DNA from: Desulfobacteraceae bacterium
Lineage (GTDB): Bacteria; Desulfobacterota; DSM-4660; Desulfatiglandales; Desulfatiglandaceae
Assembly (NCBI GenBank): GCA_016844935.1
Contig: JAERTK010000299.1
Span: 1-42,523 of the forward strand
Direction: 5' to 3'
DNA: 42,523 nucleotides
Position 1 is the first letter of the stretch. Each line of letters opens with the position of its first letter. The position numbers were made by a program, and so were the translations under genes. The notes beneath the pieces are model-generated. The model did no database searches. It saw only the letters and a program-made list of their open reading frames with translations, and was not told the DNA's origin. Below, in pieces: positions 33,127-41,544 of the stretch.

Positions 33127-34677
33127 ATGTATAAGACTTTTTTCGGATTTAAGGAACAACCTTTCAACCTGACACCGGATCCCCGGTATCTCTATCTGAG
33201 CCGCTATCACCGGGAAGCCCTGGATCACCTGCTTTACGGCATCAACCAGCGAAAGGGGTTTATTGCCATCACCGGCGGGGTGGGAACCGGAAAAACCACC
33301 TTGTGCCGTGCCCTGCTGGACCATCTGGACGACACCACAAAAAGCGCGCTCATTTTCAGTTCTTTCGTCTCAGACATGGAAATTCTGAAATCCATCGCCC
33401 ACGAGTTCGGTATAACAATCCCCAAAGAAGCTGAGAGCAAAAACGCCCTGTTGGACGTCATCAACCATTTTCTGCTGCGCGTCTTCCGGGAAGGGGGGAA
33501 TGCGCTGCTGTTGATCGATGAAGCCCAGAACCTTTCACGAACGGTCCTTGAACAGATTCGAATGCTCTCCAACCTGGAAACGGAAAAGGACAAGCTGATC
33601 CAGATTGTGCTGGTGGGTCAATCGGAATTGAGGAATGTTCTCTCAGCCCATTCGCTCAGGCAATTGGACGACCGCATCACCGTGCGATATCATTTGAAAC
33701 CCCTGGACCAAAAAGATGTTCAGGGGTATGTGGAACATCGCCTGGTGGTGGCCGGGGGAAAGGGGGATGTGGCGTTCTCCGATGGGGCCTTCAAACGGAT
33801 CTACACTTATTCCGGGGGCAATCCGAGGCGGATCAATGCGGTCTGCGACCGGGCACTCCTGTTGGCCTACACCGCCGAAAAGCGGACCGTTTCTGGAAAA
33901 ATGGCGGCCAGGGCCATCCTGGACCTCCGTGGCGGCATCGATGCCGACGGAAGCCGCCCCCCCGGTTCAGGGCAGTGGACAGGGTGGAAATGGATACTGC
34001 CGGTGATCTTGATTCTCCTGATGGCCGCAGGCGCCAGCCTCTGGGCTTTCGGGGACCATCTCCTCCGTCCCAGCAAAATTGAAGTACTGGAAAAGAGCCC
34101 CGTTGAACCCGTTGCCCCGAAACCGAATCCTTCCCTTTTTATGGCGAAAAAGGAAAGCATCGCCGGACTGTTTGATCTGGCTGAGGAGTCCATATCCTCG
34201 AATAATCAAGAGGGCGGCATCCAGATGAGCCTGGTGTCATTTCCCCTGGCAGCCGAGTACTTCACCATGCTGAAAAAACCTTTCACCATACATCACGCGC
34301 CGTCAGGTTATCTTTTGATCCAGCGCGCCACACCCGAAGGTGCCGTGGCACTGGATGTGAAAGGCAACACAAGGGAACTCCCTCGGGATTTCATTTTAAA
34401 ACACTGGGGGGGTCAGGTCAGTTGGGTATACCCGTACGCAGACAACGGCTACTTTTTGAAACAGGGGATGCGTTCTCCCGCTGTTCTGACCCTGCAGAGA
34501 ATTTTGGAGAATCTGGGGTACCTGGTAACCCCGAACGGTGTTTTCGATCAGCAGACATACGAGGAAGTGAAAAAATTTCAGGGTGAATTTGGTCTCAAAG
34601 CGGACGGTGTGGTGGGTTCCAGAACCCTGGCCCTCCTTTACCAGATGGCGGACAAACAGCATGAGCTACATCCATGA
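33127..34677 (+). CDS. gspA: GspA/ExeA-type ATPase with peptidoglycan-binding domain
   Basis: A 516-residue inner-membrane protein of the ExeA type. It starts with the family signature FGFKEQPFNLTPDP. The AAA ATPase has Walker A GGVGTGKT (50-57) and Walker B LLLIDE (127-132). A membrane helix (about 289-309) leads to a periplasmic region with a C-terminal PG_binding_1 domain (about 440-510, GMRSPAVLTLQRILENLGYLV). In Aeromonas, ExeA with ExeB inserts the secretin through the cell wall. Here it is followed directly by a gspB-like gene, which overlaps its end by 17 bp. Confidence 0.92.
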   Translation: MYKTFFGFKEQPFNLTPDPRYLYLSRYHREALDHLLYGINQRKGFIAITGGVGTGKTTLCRALLDHLDDTTKSALIFSSFVSDMEILKSIAHEFGITIPKEAESKNALLDVINHFLLRVFREGGNALLLIDEAQNLSRTVLEQIRMLSNLETEKDKLIQIVLVGQSELRNVLSAHSLRQLDDRITVRYHLKPLDQKDVQGYVEHRLVVAGGKGDVAFSDGAFKRIYTYSGGNPRRINAVCDRALLLAYTAEKRTVSGKMAARAILDLRGGIDADGSRPPGSGQWTGWKWILPVILILLMAAGASLWAFGDHLLRPSKIEVLEKSPVEPVAPKPNPSLFMAKKESIAGLFDLAEESISSNNQEGGIQMSLVSFPLAAEYFTMLKKPFTIHHAPSGYLLIQRATPEGAVALDVKGNTRELPRDFILKHWGGQVSWVYPYADNGYFLKQGMRSPAVLTLQRILENLGYLVTPNGVFDQQTYEEVKKFQGEFGLKADGVVGSRTLALLYQMADKQHELHP

Positions 34678-34978
34678 GGCACTAAAAAAAGCCCAGGTTG
34701 AGCGGGATCTGGGAAAAGGGTCCTACGGCGGCATACCGATTCCCCGGCGGAAAAAATCCTTTTTCGCCGCCAAAAAGACTGTTTTTTCAGCTGTCGCCCT
34801 ATTGCTGGTTTTGCTTGCTTTTGCAGGCTATTCATGGTGGGATCAAACGACAGAAGACAGACGACAGAAGGCAGACGACAGAAGGCAGACGACGGAAGAC
34901 AGGGGGCGGTCATCCGTCATCCGTCATCCGAATCAGAACCGTCGTCCGTCATCCGTCGTCCGTCGCCTGCAAAGCTGA
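34661..34978 (+). CDS. gspB: GspB/ExeB-like membrane-anchored N-terminus, ends early
   Basis: The N-terminus MSYIHEALKKAQVERDLGKG matches ExeB/GspB-type proteins (SYI-x-ALKKA-x-x-ER-x-xG). A membrane helix follows (about 41-58, VFSAVALLLVLLAFAGYSWW). From residue ~62 the sequence is coded by 7-bp repeats and becomes low-complexity Arg/Asp/Thr, then stops at 34978 after 105 codons. The expected C-terminal half is found in another frame as a TPR domain (34834-35391). Adding one heptad would fuse the two. As it stands this is a truncated, possibly phase-off, gene. It overlaps gspA by 17 bp, so translational coupling is likely. Confidence 0.65.
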   Translation: MSYIHEALKKAQVERDLGKGSYGGIPIPRRKKSFFAAKKTVFSAVALLLVLLAFAGYSWWDQTTEDRRQKADDRRQTTEDRGRSSVIRHPNQNRRPSSVVRRLQS

Positions 34979-35391
34979 GGACGGAGGAAAGCAGGGAAGA
35001 TATTGCCAAAAGCTATCAGAAAGCACGGGCGTTTCATCGGGAAGGGCGCCTGCCCGATGCCGGAATGTGGTATGATAAAGTCATTGCCATGGACCCGGGT
35101 CACGTTGAAGCCCTCAACAACCGGGGTGTATTGCATCTCCACCATAAAGATTACAGGGCTGCCCGAAAATGTTTTGAAAAGGCGATCCGATTAAAGCCCG
35201 ATTATGTGGACCCCTATTACAACCTGGCCTGCGTTTCGGCGGCCACGAACCAGGTGAAACAGGGACTTAGATATCTGGGAAAAGCCGTTGCCATGGGCCC
35301 GGGTGTCAAAGGATGGGCGCGACAAGATCCGGACCTGGATCCCTTGCGGACTTCCCCCCGCTTCAATGTGATTGTGAAGGATAAAGAGTAA
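34834..35391 (+). CDS. TPR domain, out of frame with the gspB-like N-terminus
   Basis: This frame has no N-terminal signal of its own. Its first ~45 codons are the 7-bp repeat tract; from LRTEESREDIAKSYQ on it encodes about two and a half TPR motifs (AFHREGRLPDAGMWYDKVIAMDPG, VEALNNRGVLHLHHKDYRAARKCFEKAIRLKPD, PYYNLACVSAATNQ). Its codon use looks normal, so it is or recently was translated. An ATG at 34834 exists but has no ribosome-binding site and would give a cytoplasmic protein with a junk start. The natural reading is the C-terminal half of the preceding gspB-like gene. Confidence 0.6.
   Translation: MVGSNDRRQTTEGRRQKADDGRQGAVIRHPSSESEPSSVIRRPSPAKLRTEESREDIAKSYQKARAFHREGRLPDAGMWYDKVIAMDPGHVEALNNRGVLHLHHKDYRAARKCFEKAIRLKPDYVDPYYNLACVSAATNQVKQGLRYLGKAVAMGPGVKGWARQDPDLDPLRTSPRFNVIVKDKE
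34850..34968 (+). repeat. Long heptad tract inside the gspB-like gene
   Basis: Eight units of ACAGAAG/GCAGACG type (34850-34905) are followed by three exact GTCATCC (34909-34929), an 11-bp break, and four GTCRTCC-type units (34941-34968). All three forward frames are open through most of the tract. This is the largest heptad locus of the window and the only one where copy number decides whether two parts of one protein are joined. Confidence 0.92.
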
Positions 35392-35395
35392 GAAT

Positions 35396-37474
35396 ATGAG
35401 AGCAAAAATAAACCATTTCAAAAGGATATGTTTCTCACTGCTTTTTTGCGCGGGCATAGGGTGTTTTCTGCTTCCTGCCCCGGTTTCAGGGGCCCGGGTG
35501 ACAGGGGTGGACGGTGTCACCCCTGCCGTTCCAAAGCGGGCGACCGGAATACAGAAACCGGTTTCACCAGCCAAGACCCCGGTGACTGTCCCGAGAGAAA
35601 CAATCTTGGGGCAGGATGATCTGGAACCGGCGGTCACCATCGATTTCGACCAGGTGGACATACCCATTTTCATCAAGTTCATCAGTGAACTGACCGGGAA
35701 AAACTTTGTAATCGAAAAGGGGGTCAGGGGGAAGGTGACCATCGTCAGCCCCAACAAGATCAGCGTGGATGAAGCCTACAAGGTTTTTGAATCGGTTCTG
35801 GAAGTCCACGGGTTCACCACCATACCGTCAGGGAATATCATCAAGATTGTTCCCGCTGCCAGCGCCCGCACCAAAAGTGTGGAGACCCGGTTGCGCCGGG
35901 AGGCGATGGATTCGGAAGACAAGGTGGTCACCCAGTTGATCCCCCTGCGGTATGCGGAGCCGGACGAACTGAAAAAACTGTTCGCGCCCTTTATCAGCAA
36001 GAGCAGTGTCATGGTTTCCTACCCCCCCACCCGAACCCTGATCGTCACCGATGTGCAATCCAATATTAAACGTCTTTTGAGCATTGCCCGTGCCATCGAC
36101 GTGGAAGGGGTAGGCGAGGAAATCTCCGTCATTCCCCTTGAATATGCCAACGCCGTCCCTCTTGCAAAATCTCTCGGTACCGTCTTTGAACGGCGGGCCG
36201 TAAAACAGAAGCGCACGGCCGGATCCCAGACCGTCACCAAAATCGTTGCCGATGAAAGGACCAATTCCCTGGTGGTCGTATCATCGGAAACCGATGCCGC
36301 CAAGATTCGGAAACTGGTGAAACTCCTGGATAAAGAGGCGCCGCGAGGCCAGGGCGACATCCATGTGTTTTACCTGCAGCATGCCAATGCCGAGGAACTG
36401 ACCAAAGTCCTAACCGCCATTCCGTCAAAAAAGACAGCTGAAAAAAACAAGGGGAAGGCCCCCATTCTCTCCAAGGATGCCCGCATCGTGGCGGACCAGG
36501 CCACCAATTCCCTGGTGATCATGGCGGACCAGGATGATTATCTGGTGCTGGAGCAGGTAATCCAAAAACTGGACATTCCGCGAATGATGGTCTTCATCGA
36601 GGCCCTGTTCATGGAAGTGAACGTGGACAAGGATTTCAGCCTGGGGGTGGAATGGCAGGGGATCAAAACCTTTTCCTATGATGGAAAAAACGCAGGGGCT
36701 TTTGCCGGATCCAGCCCGTCCAATTTCGACACCCTGACCGGCATCGCAGCCGGAACGTTGCCCAAAGGCTTTTCCATGGGGGTCATCAGTGACGCCATCG
36801 AAATCGCCGGCGTTAAGTTCCCCAACCTGGCGGCGGTGGTGAACGCCTATCAGCAGGACCGGGATGTCCATATCCTTTCCACCCCCCAGATCCTCACCAC
36901 GGACAACGAGGAGGCCGAGATCATGGTGGGAAAAAACGTGCCTTTCCAGGTACGAGATGAAACTACCCAAGCGCGGTTGGACTACAGTTCCTATGAGTAC
37001 AAAGATGTGGGTATAACCCTGAAAATCACGCCCCAGATCAGCCAGGAACGATTCGTTCGCCTCAAAATATTCGAGGAGGTCACCCGGTTGGTGGATGAGA
37101 CCGTGTTAATCACCTCGGGGCGTCCTGAAACCTGGAAACGCATGGCCCAGACCACGGTCATCGTGAAAGATGCCAACACGGTGGTGATCGGCGGGCTCAT
37201 CGGCGACGAGACCACAACCACCGACTACAAGGTTCCCTGCCTGGGCGATCTTCCCCTTCTGGGCTGGTTGTTCAAAGGGACCAGCAAGAACAGGGAAAAA
37301 ACCAACCTCTTTATCTTTTTGACGCCCCGTATTATTCAGAATCCGGCTGAGGCCCGGAAAATTTATCTGGATAAAAAGGAGCAGATCGAGACCATCAAGG
37401 AAGGGGTCATCAAGATGTATGATAAACCCAAGCCCAAACCGCTGACGGACGAACCACCGAAAAACGGGCAGTAG
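35396..37474 (+). CDS. gspD: Secretin GspD
   Basis: The 692-residue outer-membrane channel subunit. After a signal peptide (about 1-32) comes a ~45-residue Pro/Thr linker, then N0 (about 80-150, VTIDFDQVDIPIFIKFISELTGKNF), N1-N3 domains (IPLRYAEPDELKKL, IPLEYANAVPLAKSL, FYLQHANAEELTKVL) and the secretin domain (about 375-650), with VPFQVRDETT, YEYKDVGITLKITPQIS and VVIGGLIGDETTTTDYKVPCLGDLP. No lipobox is seen, so targeting probably relies on the GspA/GspB pair. The gene starts 4 bp after the TPR frame. Confidence 0.96.
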   Translation: MRAKINHFKRICFSLLFCAGIGCFLLPAPVSGARVTGVDGVTPAVPKRATGIQKPVSPAKTPVTVPRETILGQDDLEPAVTIDFDQVDIPIFIKFISELTGKNFVIEKGVRGKVTIVSPNKISVDEAYKVFESVLEVHGFTTIPSGNIIKIVPAASARTKSVETRLRREAMDSEDKVVTQLIPLRYAEPDELKKLFAPFISKSSVMVSYPPTRTLIVTDVQSNIKRLLSIARAIDVEGVGEEISVIPLEYANAVPLAKSLGTVFERRAVKQKRTAGSQTVTKIVADERTNSLVVVSSETDAAKIRKLVKLLDKEAPRGQGDIHVFYLQHANAEELTKVLTAIPSKKTAEKNKGKAPILSKDARIVADQATNSLVIMADQDDYLVLEQVIQKLDIPRMMVFIEALFMEVNVDKDFSLGVEWQGIKTFSYDGKNAGAFAGSSPSNFDTLTGIAAGTLPKGFSMGVISDAIEIAGVKFPNLAAVVNAYQQDRDVHILSTPQILTTDNEEAEIMVGKNVPFQVRDETTQARLDYSSYEYKDVGITLKITPQISQERFVRLKIFEEVTRLVDETVLITSGRPETWKRMAQTTVIVKDANTVVIGGLIGDETTTTDYKVPCLGDLPLLGWLFKGTSKNREKTNLFIFLTPRIIQNPAEARKIYLDKKEQIETIKEGVIKMYDKPKPKPLTDEPPKNGQ

Positions 37475-37486
37475 AGAGCACAAAAA

Positions 37487-37528
37487 CGAATATCGAATGT
37501 CGAACAAGGAATGTCGAATGTCGAAGGT
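37487..37528 (+). repeat. Heptad repeat carrying the gspE start codons
   Basis: Six 7-bp units of the CGAATGT family. Because the unit contains ATG, candidate starts occur at 37497, 37511 and 37518, in two different frames. The unit at 37501-37510 region supplies AAGGA 7 nt before the ATG at 37518. Confidence 0.88.
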
Positions 37529-39257
37529 AACGGCTCCTGCCTTATCAGAAGCTCCTAATAACCCATGGGTTCGTCCTCTGGGGGAAATCCTTTCTGAAAC
37601 CTGCCATTTGTCCGAAGACCAACTCCAGAAAGGGTTGCAGGTCCAGGAAGAAAAGGGGGGACGGCTGGGGGAAATCCTGATTCGCCGGAAAATGATCACC
37701 GAAGCGGATCTGCTCGGAGCCCTTGGGGTGCAGTGGGATTTGCCGGTTTCCATGACCCTGCCCCTTGAAAACCTGGACACCGCTTTTACCAGCACTGCAC
37801 CCATTCAGTTCCTCAAGAAATTCAAACTGGTTCCCATCATCACCCATGAGAACTCAACCATCGCGGTTAATGACCCATTGCAGTTTCAAGCCCTGGATGA
37901 TCTGCGGCGGTTGCTGAAATTGGAAAACGCCCCGGTGGTGCTGGCCCCTATTTCCGCGATCCTGTCGGTGATCAATGCGGCATATGATGTGACGGGGGAT
38001 TCCGCAGAACGGGTCATCGAAGACATGCAGGAGGGTGAAGCCGGTCGTATATTGTCCGAGATCGAGGAAACAGCTGACCTGCTGGAGGATACCAGCGATG
38101 CCCCCGTGGTGAAACTGGTCAACCTCATGATGAGCCAGGCAGTCAAGGCGCGTGCCAGCGATATCCATATTGAGCACTCCCAGCACAAACTGCGCATCCG
38201 GTACCGGGTGGACGGTATCCTTTACGACATGTTGTCACCCCCCAAACATATCCAGTCGGCCCTCATCTCCCGCATCAAGATCATGGCCAAAATGAACATT
38301 GCGGAGAAAAGACTGCCTCAGGACGGCCGCATCAAGATCCGGATTGCAGATAAGAATATCGATATCCGTGTATCCACCATCCCTGTGGCATTCGGTGAGC
38401 GGGTGGTACTCCGTTTGCTGGATAAGACCAACGTGCTGCTCAAGGTCACGGACCTGGGCATGCCCCAAAGGGATTTGACGGCCTTCGAACAGCTCATCAG
38501 TTCTCCCCACGGCATCATTCTGGTGACCGGTCCCACGGGAAGCGGAAAGACCACCACCCTTTACGCGGCACTCTCCACCATCAACAAAACCGACATCAAT
38601 ATCATTACCATCGAGGATCCCATCGAGTACCAGATTGACGGAATCGGGCAAATCCAGACCAATCCAAAAATCGATCTCACCTTTGCCAAGGGGCTCCGTT
38701 CCATTGTCCGCCAGGACCCGGATGTGATCCTGGTGGGTGAGGTGCGCGACCTGGAGACCGCCGAAATCGCCATTCAGTCGGCCCTCACGGGACACCTGGT
38801 TTTTTCAACGCTCCATACCAACGATTCCGCCGGCGCCGTCACCCGCCTCATCGATATGGGGATCGAGCCTTTTCTGGTCACCTCTTCCGTAAGCGCCATC
38901 CTCGCCCAGCGCCTGGTGCGGGTTATCTGCCCCCAATGCCGGGAGGCTTACACACCGGACGAAGGATCCCTTCAAAAAGTGGGGATCACCCGGGAAATGG
39001 CCCATGGGGCGACCATCTACCGGGGCCGGGGATGTCCCGAATGCCTGGACACCGGCTTCCGGGGCCGGACCGGCATCTTTGAATTCATGACCCTGGATGA
39101 AAAAATCAAGAATCTGATTTTGAAAACTGCCGATGCCAATGCCCTCAAACGGGCAGCCATTGAAGGGGGCATGATCACCCTGCGCCGGGACGGCGCCCGA
39201 AAAGTCATTGAAGGGATTACCACCATTGAGGAAGTCTTCCGGGTGACATATCAGTAA
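37518..39257 (+). CDS. gspE: Type II secretion ATPase GspE
   Basis: The cytoplasmic ATPase that powers the pseudopilus, 579 residues from the ATG at 37518 (AAGGA at 7 nt); an in-frame ATG at 37497 would add seven residues but has no ribosome-binding site. An N-terminal MshEN-type domain (about 20-155) precedes the ATPase core: DIHIEHSQHKLRIRYRVDG, Walker A GPTGSGKT (338-345), VRQDPDVILVGEVRD (398-411), and the tetracysteine zinc motif CPxC...CPEC (471/474/506/509). It closes the operon. Both starts lie in a heptad tract, so repeat changes can move or remove the coding start. Confidence 0.95.
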   Translation: MSKVTAPALSEAPNNPWVRPLGEILSETCHLSEDQLQKGLQVQEEKGGRLGEILIRRKMITEADLLGALGVQWDLPVSMTLPLENLDTAFTSTAPIQFLKKFKLVPIITHENSTIAVNDPLQFQALDDLRRLLKLENAPVVLAPISAILSVINAAYDVTGDSAERVIEDMQEGEAGRILSEIEETADLLEDTSDAPVVKLVNLMMSQAVKARASDIHIEHSQHKLRIRYRVDGILYDMLSPPKHIQSALISRIKIMAKMNIAEKRLPQDGRIKIRIADKNIDIRVSTIPVAFGERVVLRLLDKTNVLLKVTDLGMPQRDLTAFEQLISSPHGIILVTGPTGSGKTTTLYAALSTINKTDINIITIEDPIEYQIDGIGQIQTNPKIDLTFAKGLRSIVRQDPDVILVGEVRDLETAEIAIQSALTGHLVFSTLHTNDSAGAVTRLIDMGIEPFLVTSSVSAILAQRLVRVICPQCREAYTPDEGSLQKVGITREMAHGATIYRGRGCPECLDTGFRGRTGIFEFMTLDEKIKNLILKTADANALKRAAIEGGMITLRRDGARKVIEGITTIEEVFRVTYQ

Positions 39258-39290
39258 CGCTGTTTGAAACCATCCATAAATTCAATCGGG

Positions 39291-39863
39291 TTATTGACCT
39301 CGTTTCTTGAGCTCCTCCCTGACTTTTTTCTTCATGGACATAATATTCATAAGGTGATCAGAATAGGAACCCCCAATATCGGCTTTAAGCATTTGGCTTC
39401 TCAGCTGGGCTAAATCTTTGTCAAATTGAACAATTCCCTTTTTTGACATGGATTCTATGTTTTCAAACCTTCCCTTGAGGCTGTCAAATCGATTCAGGAT
39501 TTCATTTGGATGTTTTTTTGCACTGCCCTTTGGCAATTTTGACGTTTCTTTTTGACTCCCAGTTTCGCTAATGGCGGTTTTTACTTCTTCTTTTATTGGG
39601 GGAGAGACCTTTCCCGACGATTTGGGGGGTGACTTCACAATAATTGTTTTCGGATCATCAATTTTCTCAATTGAAAGGACCTCTTCTTTCGAAATTCCCA
39701 CAACGCCGCCAACCTGTTGAATCTTGATCTGATCCCCTTCTTCCCAGTACTCGTGGGTTGTAATTTCCCGACCGTCCTTGAGGTGGATCAGATAAGCGGC
39801 GGAACACACCGTTGCACAGAAAAGAAAATATAGACAAATGACCCCTGCCGCTAATTTTTTCAT
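39291..39863 (-). CDS. Exported protein of unknown function
   Basis: A 190-residue product started at the ATG at 39863 after GGGAGG; an upstream extension to 39920 lacks a ribosome-binding site. The signal peptide ends near CSA-AYLIHL (about residue 22). Residues ~24-65 (LIHLKDGREITTHEYWEEGDQIKIQQVGGVVGISKEEVLSIE) form a small beta module seen in exported proteins of Deltaproteobacteria. A Lys/Ser-rich linker and a helical, coiled-coil-like C-terminus (about 130-188) follow. No enzyme motif is visible. It converges on gspE with a 33-bp gap. Confidence 0.75.
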   Translation of the reverse strand: MKKLAAGVICLYFLFCATVCSAAYLIHLKDGREITTHEYWEEGDQIKIQQVGGVVGISKEEVLSIEKIDDPKTIIVKSPPKSSGKVSPPIKEEVKTAISETGSQKETSKLPKGSAKKHPNEILNRFDSLKGRFENIESMSKKGIVQFDKDLAQLRSQMLKADIGGSYSDHLMNIMSMKKKVREELKKRGQ

Positions 39864-40062
39864 ATCAACCTCCCACTCGATGTTTTGAACTTTCTTTTCA
39901 TGTGAGTTTAGTCGTTTCAAAAAGCAAAAGTCAACGGCATCAAAGCCAGTTCTTCTATTTTCATTCCAAACATGTTACATAATTGCCAAAACATTTTCGT
40001 TAAGAATTTTTTGCAGCTTTCCGTGAGACATTTAATATTTAGCCCCATCGAGGCATCCTTAT

Positions 40063-40710
40063 ATGACCCAAAACAATCCCCTACGTGTCATCATTTTCGA
40101 CTGTGACGGCGTCATGTTTGACTCCCGCCAGGCCAACATCAATTTCTACAACCACCTCCTGGCCCGTTTTGATCTGCCCCCCATGGACCAGAAAGAAATC
40201 GACTACGCGCACATGGCCACGGGCCAGGATTCCGTGAAATATATTTTCAGGAAAACACCCCATTTTGAAGAAGCCGACGCGTATCGTCTGCAAATGGATT
40301 ACGCCCCCTTCATCAAGGACATGATCATTGCCCCGGGGCTCAAGGATTTACTGCCGAAACTGCAGTCGGAGTTTATCCTGGCCGTGGCCACCAACCGCAG
40401 CAACACCATCGATGAAGTACTGGGTCAAAACGGACTGACCGGGCTTTTTGACATGGTGGTCTCTTCACTGGACGTGAAAAACCCCAAACCCCACCCCGAG
40501 TCCATTTTGAAAATCCTCAGATTCTTTGACATTCATCCTGAGCAAGCTGTTTATGTGGGCGATTCATCCATCGATTTTGATGCGGCCAAAGCTGCGGAGG
40601 TCCACTTCATCGCCTATGGCAACGTAAATTTGGCGTCAAATTTGAAGGCTGAGAGTATGGAAGAACTGGAAAAGATTCTGAAGGAAGTTTCCGGGAACCG
40701 GGCTACTTAA
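40063..40710 (+). CDS. HAD-superfamily phosphatase, phosphoglycolate-phosphatase-like
   Basis: A 215-residue HAD hydrolase. Motif I is IIFDCDGVMFDS (nucleophile Asp13, acid Asp15), motif II ATNRSN, motif III the lysine in KNPKPHPES and motif IV YVGDSSIDFDAAKAA. A small helical cap lies between I and II. The closest well-known group is phosphoglycolate phosphatase / Gph, but the substrate cannot be told from sequence. Its last 8 bp overlap the end of the convergent protease gene. Confidence 0.88.
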   Translation: MTQNNPLRVIIFDCDGVMFDSRQANINFYNHLLARFDLPPMDQKEIDYAHMATGQDSVKYIFRKTPHFEEADAYRLQMDYAPFIKDMIIAPGLKDLLPKLQSEFILAVATNRSNTIDEVLGQNGLTGLFDMVVSSLDVKNPKPHPESILKILRFFDIHPEQAVYVGDSSIDFDAAKAAEVHFIAYGNVNLASNLKAESMEELEKILKEVSGNRAT

Positions 40711-41533
40711 AATAGGAAGGGAAGTCTTCTTTCACATAGGAGATCGGTGCCGCAAAATTGATGGGTGCATTTTGAAGGCCCCAGCTCACAACCCCGACGA
40801 CTTTTCCTTCCTTGTCGATCACGGGGCCTCCGCTGTTCCCCGGTACGACGGGGGCAGAAAACTGGATCTGTTCTCCTCTGATTTTGAACGGGGGTCGCCT
40901 CATTTTTGCCTCTTTTTTCCAGTCTACCTCCGGAAACATTCGGCTGAAATTTCCTTTCGTAACGGTTTCCTTAAATACCAATAGAGGATTTCCGATGGCG
41001 TAGACTTCTTCTCCTCGAACAAGCGTTTCCGGATCTCTCATTTCCAGAAATTGCGTGGGCCTTTTGATGGATACCTGAAGCAGGGCAATATCATGTTTCT
41101 TACTCTTTCTGAGCACCCGGACCCTGTATCTTCGTTTATCGCCGGGAACCTCGGCCTTCATACTGTATGTGACGCCTTTAACCACATGCTTGGCAGTAAT
41201 TGCCAACCCCGCATTGTTAATGAAAAACCCTGACGCTCCGCCCTTGCTGTTCTTCAGCCTGAAAGTGCATGATACCGCATGTTCGATGGGATTGTCGGAA
41301 ATGGTGATGGGTTTTGCTTCCGGCCTGGGCGCTTCCTTGAACTTTCTTTCCTCAATCTCCCCCCCGGCCTGATCCGGATGGGGCGCCCGATCGGAGAAAT
41401 GGACATTCCCATCCTTGTCCCGCCAGATGTAGGCCTTCCCGGCCGCTGCCCCCGCCGATAAAAAGAGGTCGCCTGCCAGCAGCATACAGAAAATCGCCAC
41501 GAAACAGGCTGTCCTTCGAAAATCTCGTTTCAT
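40703..41533 (-). CDS. Exported trypsin-like serine protease with DUF4124 domain
   Basis: The 276-residue product has a signal peptide (about 1-31), a DUF4124 module (about 34-65, AYIWRDKDGNVHFSDRAP) and a trypsin-like domain with all three catalytic residues: His116 in ITAKHV, Asp148 in KHDIALLQV, and Ser234 in VVPGNSGGPV. It lacks the PDZ domain of DegP. It is likely periplasmic; the role of DUF4124, common in exported proteins, is unknown. The ATG follows AAGGAG 11 bp after the upstream gene stop, so the two are probably co-transcribed. Confidence 0.85.
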   Translation of the reverse strand: MKRDFRRTACFVAIFCMLLAGDLFLSAGAAAGKAYIWRDKDGNVHFSDRAPHPDQAGGEIEERKFKEAPRPEAKPITISDNPIEHAVSCTFRLKNSKGGASGFFINNAGLAITAKHVVKGVTYSMKAEVPGDKRRYRVRVLRKSKKHDIALLQVSIKRPTQFLEMRDPETLVRGEEVYAIGNPLLVFKETVTKGNFSRMFPEVDWKKEAKMRRPPFKIRGEQIQFSAPVVPGNSGGPVIDKEGKVVGVVSWGLQNAPINFAAPISYVKEDFPSYFK

Positions 41534-41544
41534 CAGGCACTCCT

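Noticed and set aside
34850-34968. CRISPR-like array
   Set aside because: The repeats are 7 bp and directly adjacent, with no spacers and no cas genes nearby.
34698-35075. Third open frame through the gspB-like region
   Set aside because: It covers gspB and TPR coding sequence in the wrong frame, has no domain and no ribosome-binding site; it is open only because the heptad tract lacks stops in any frame.
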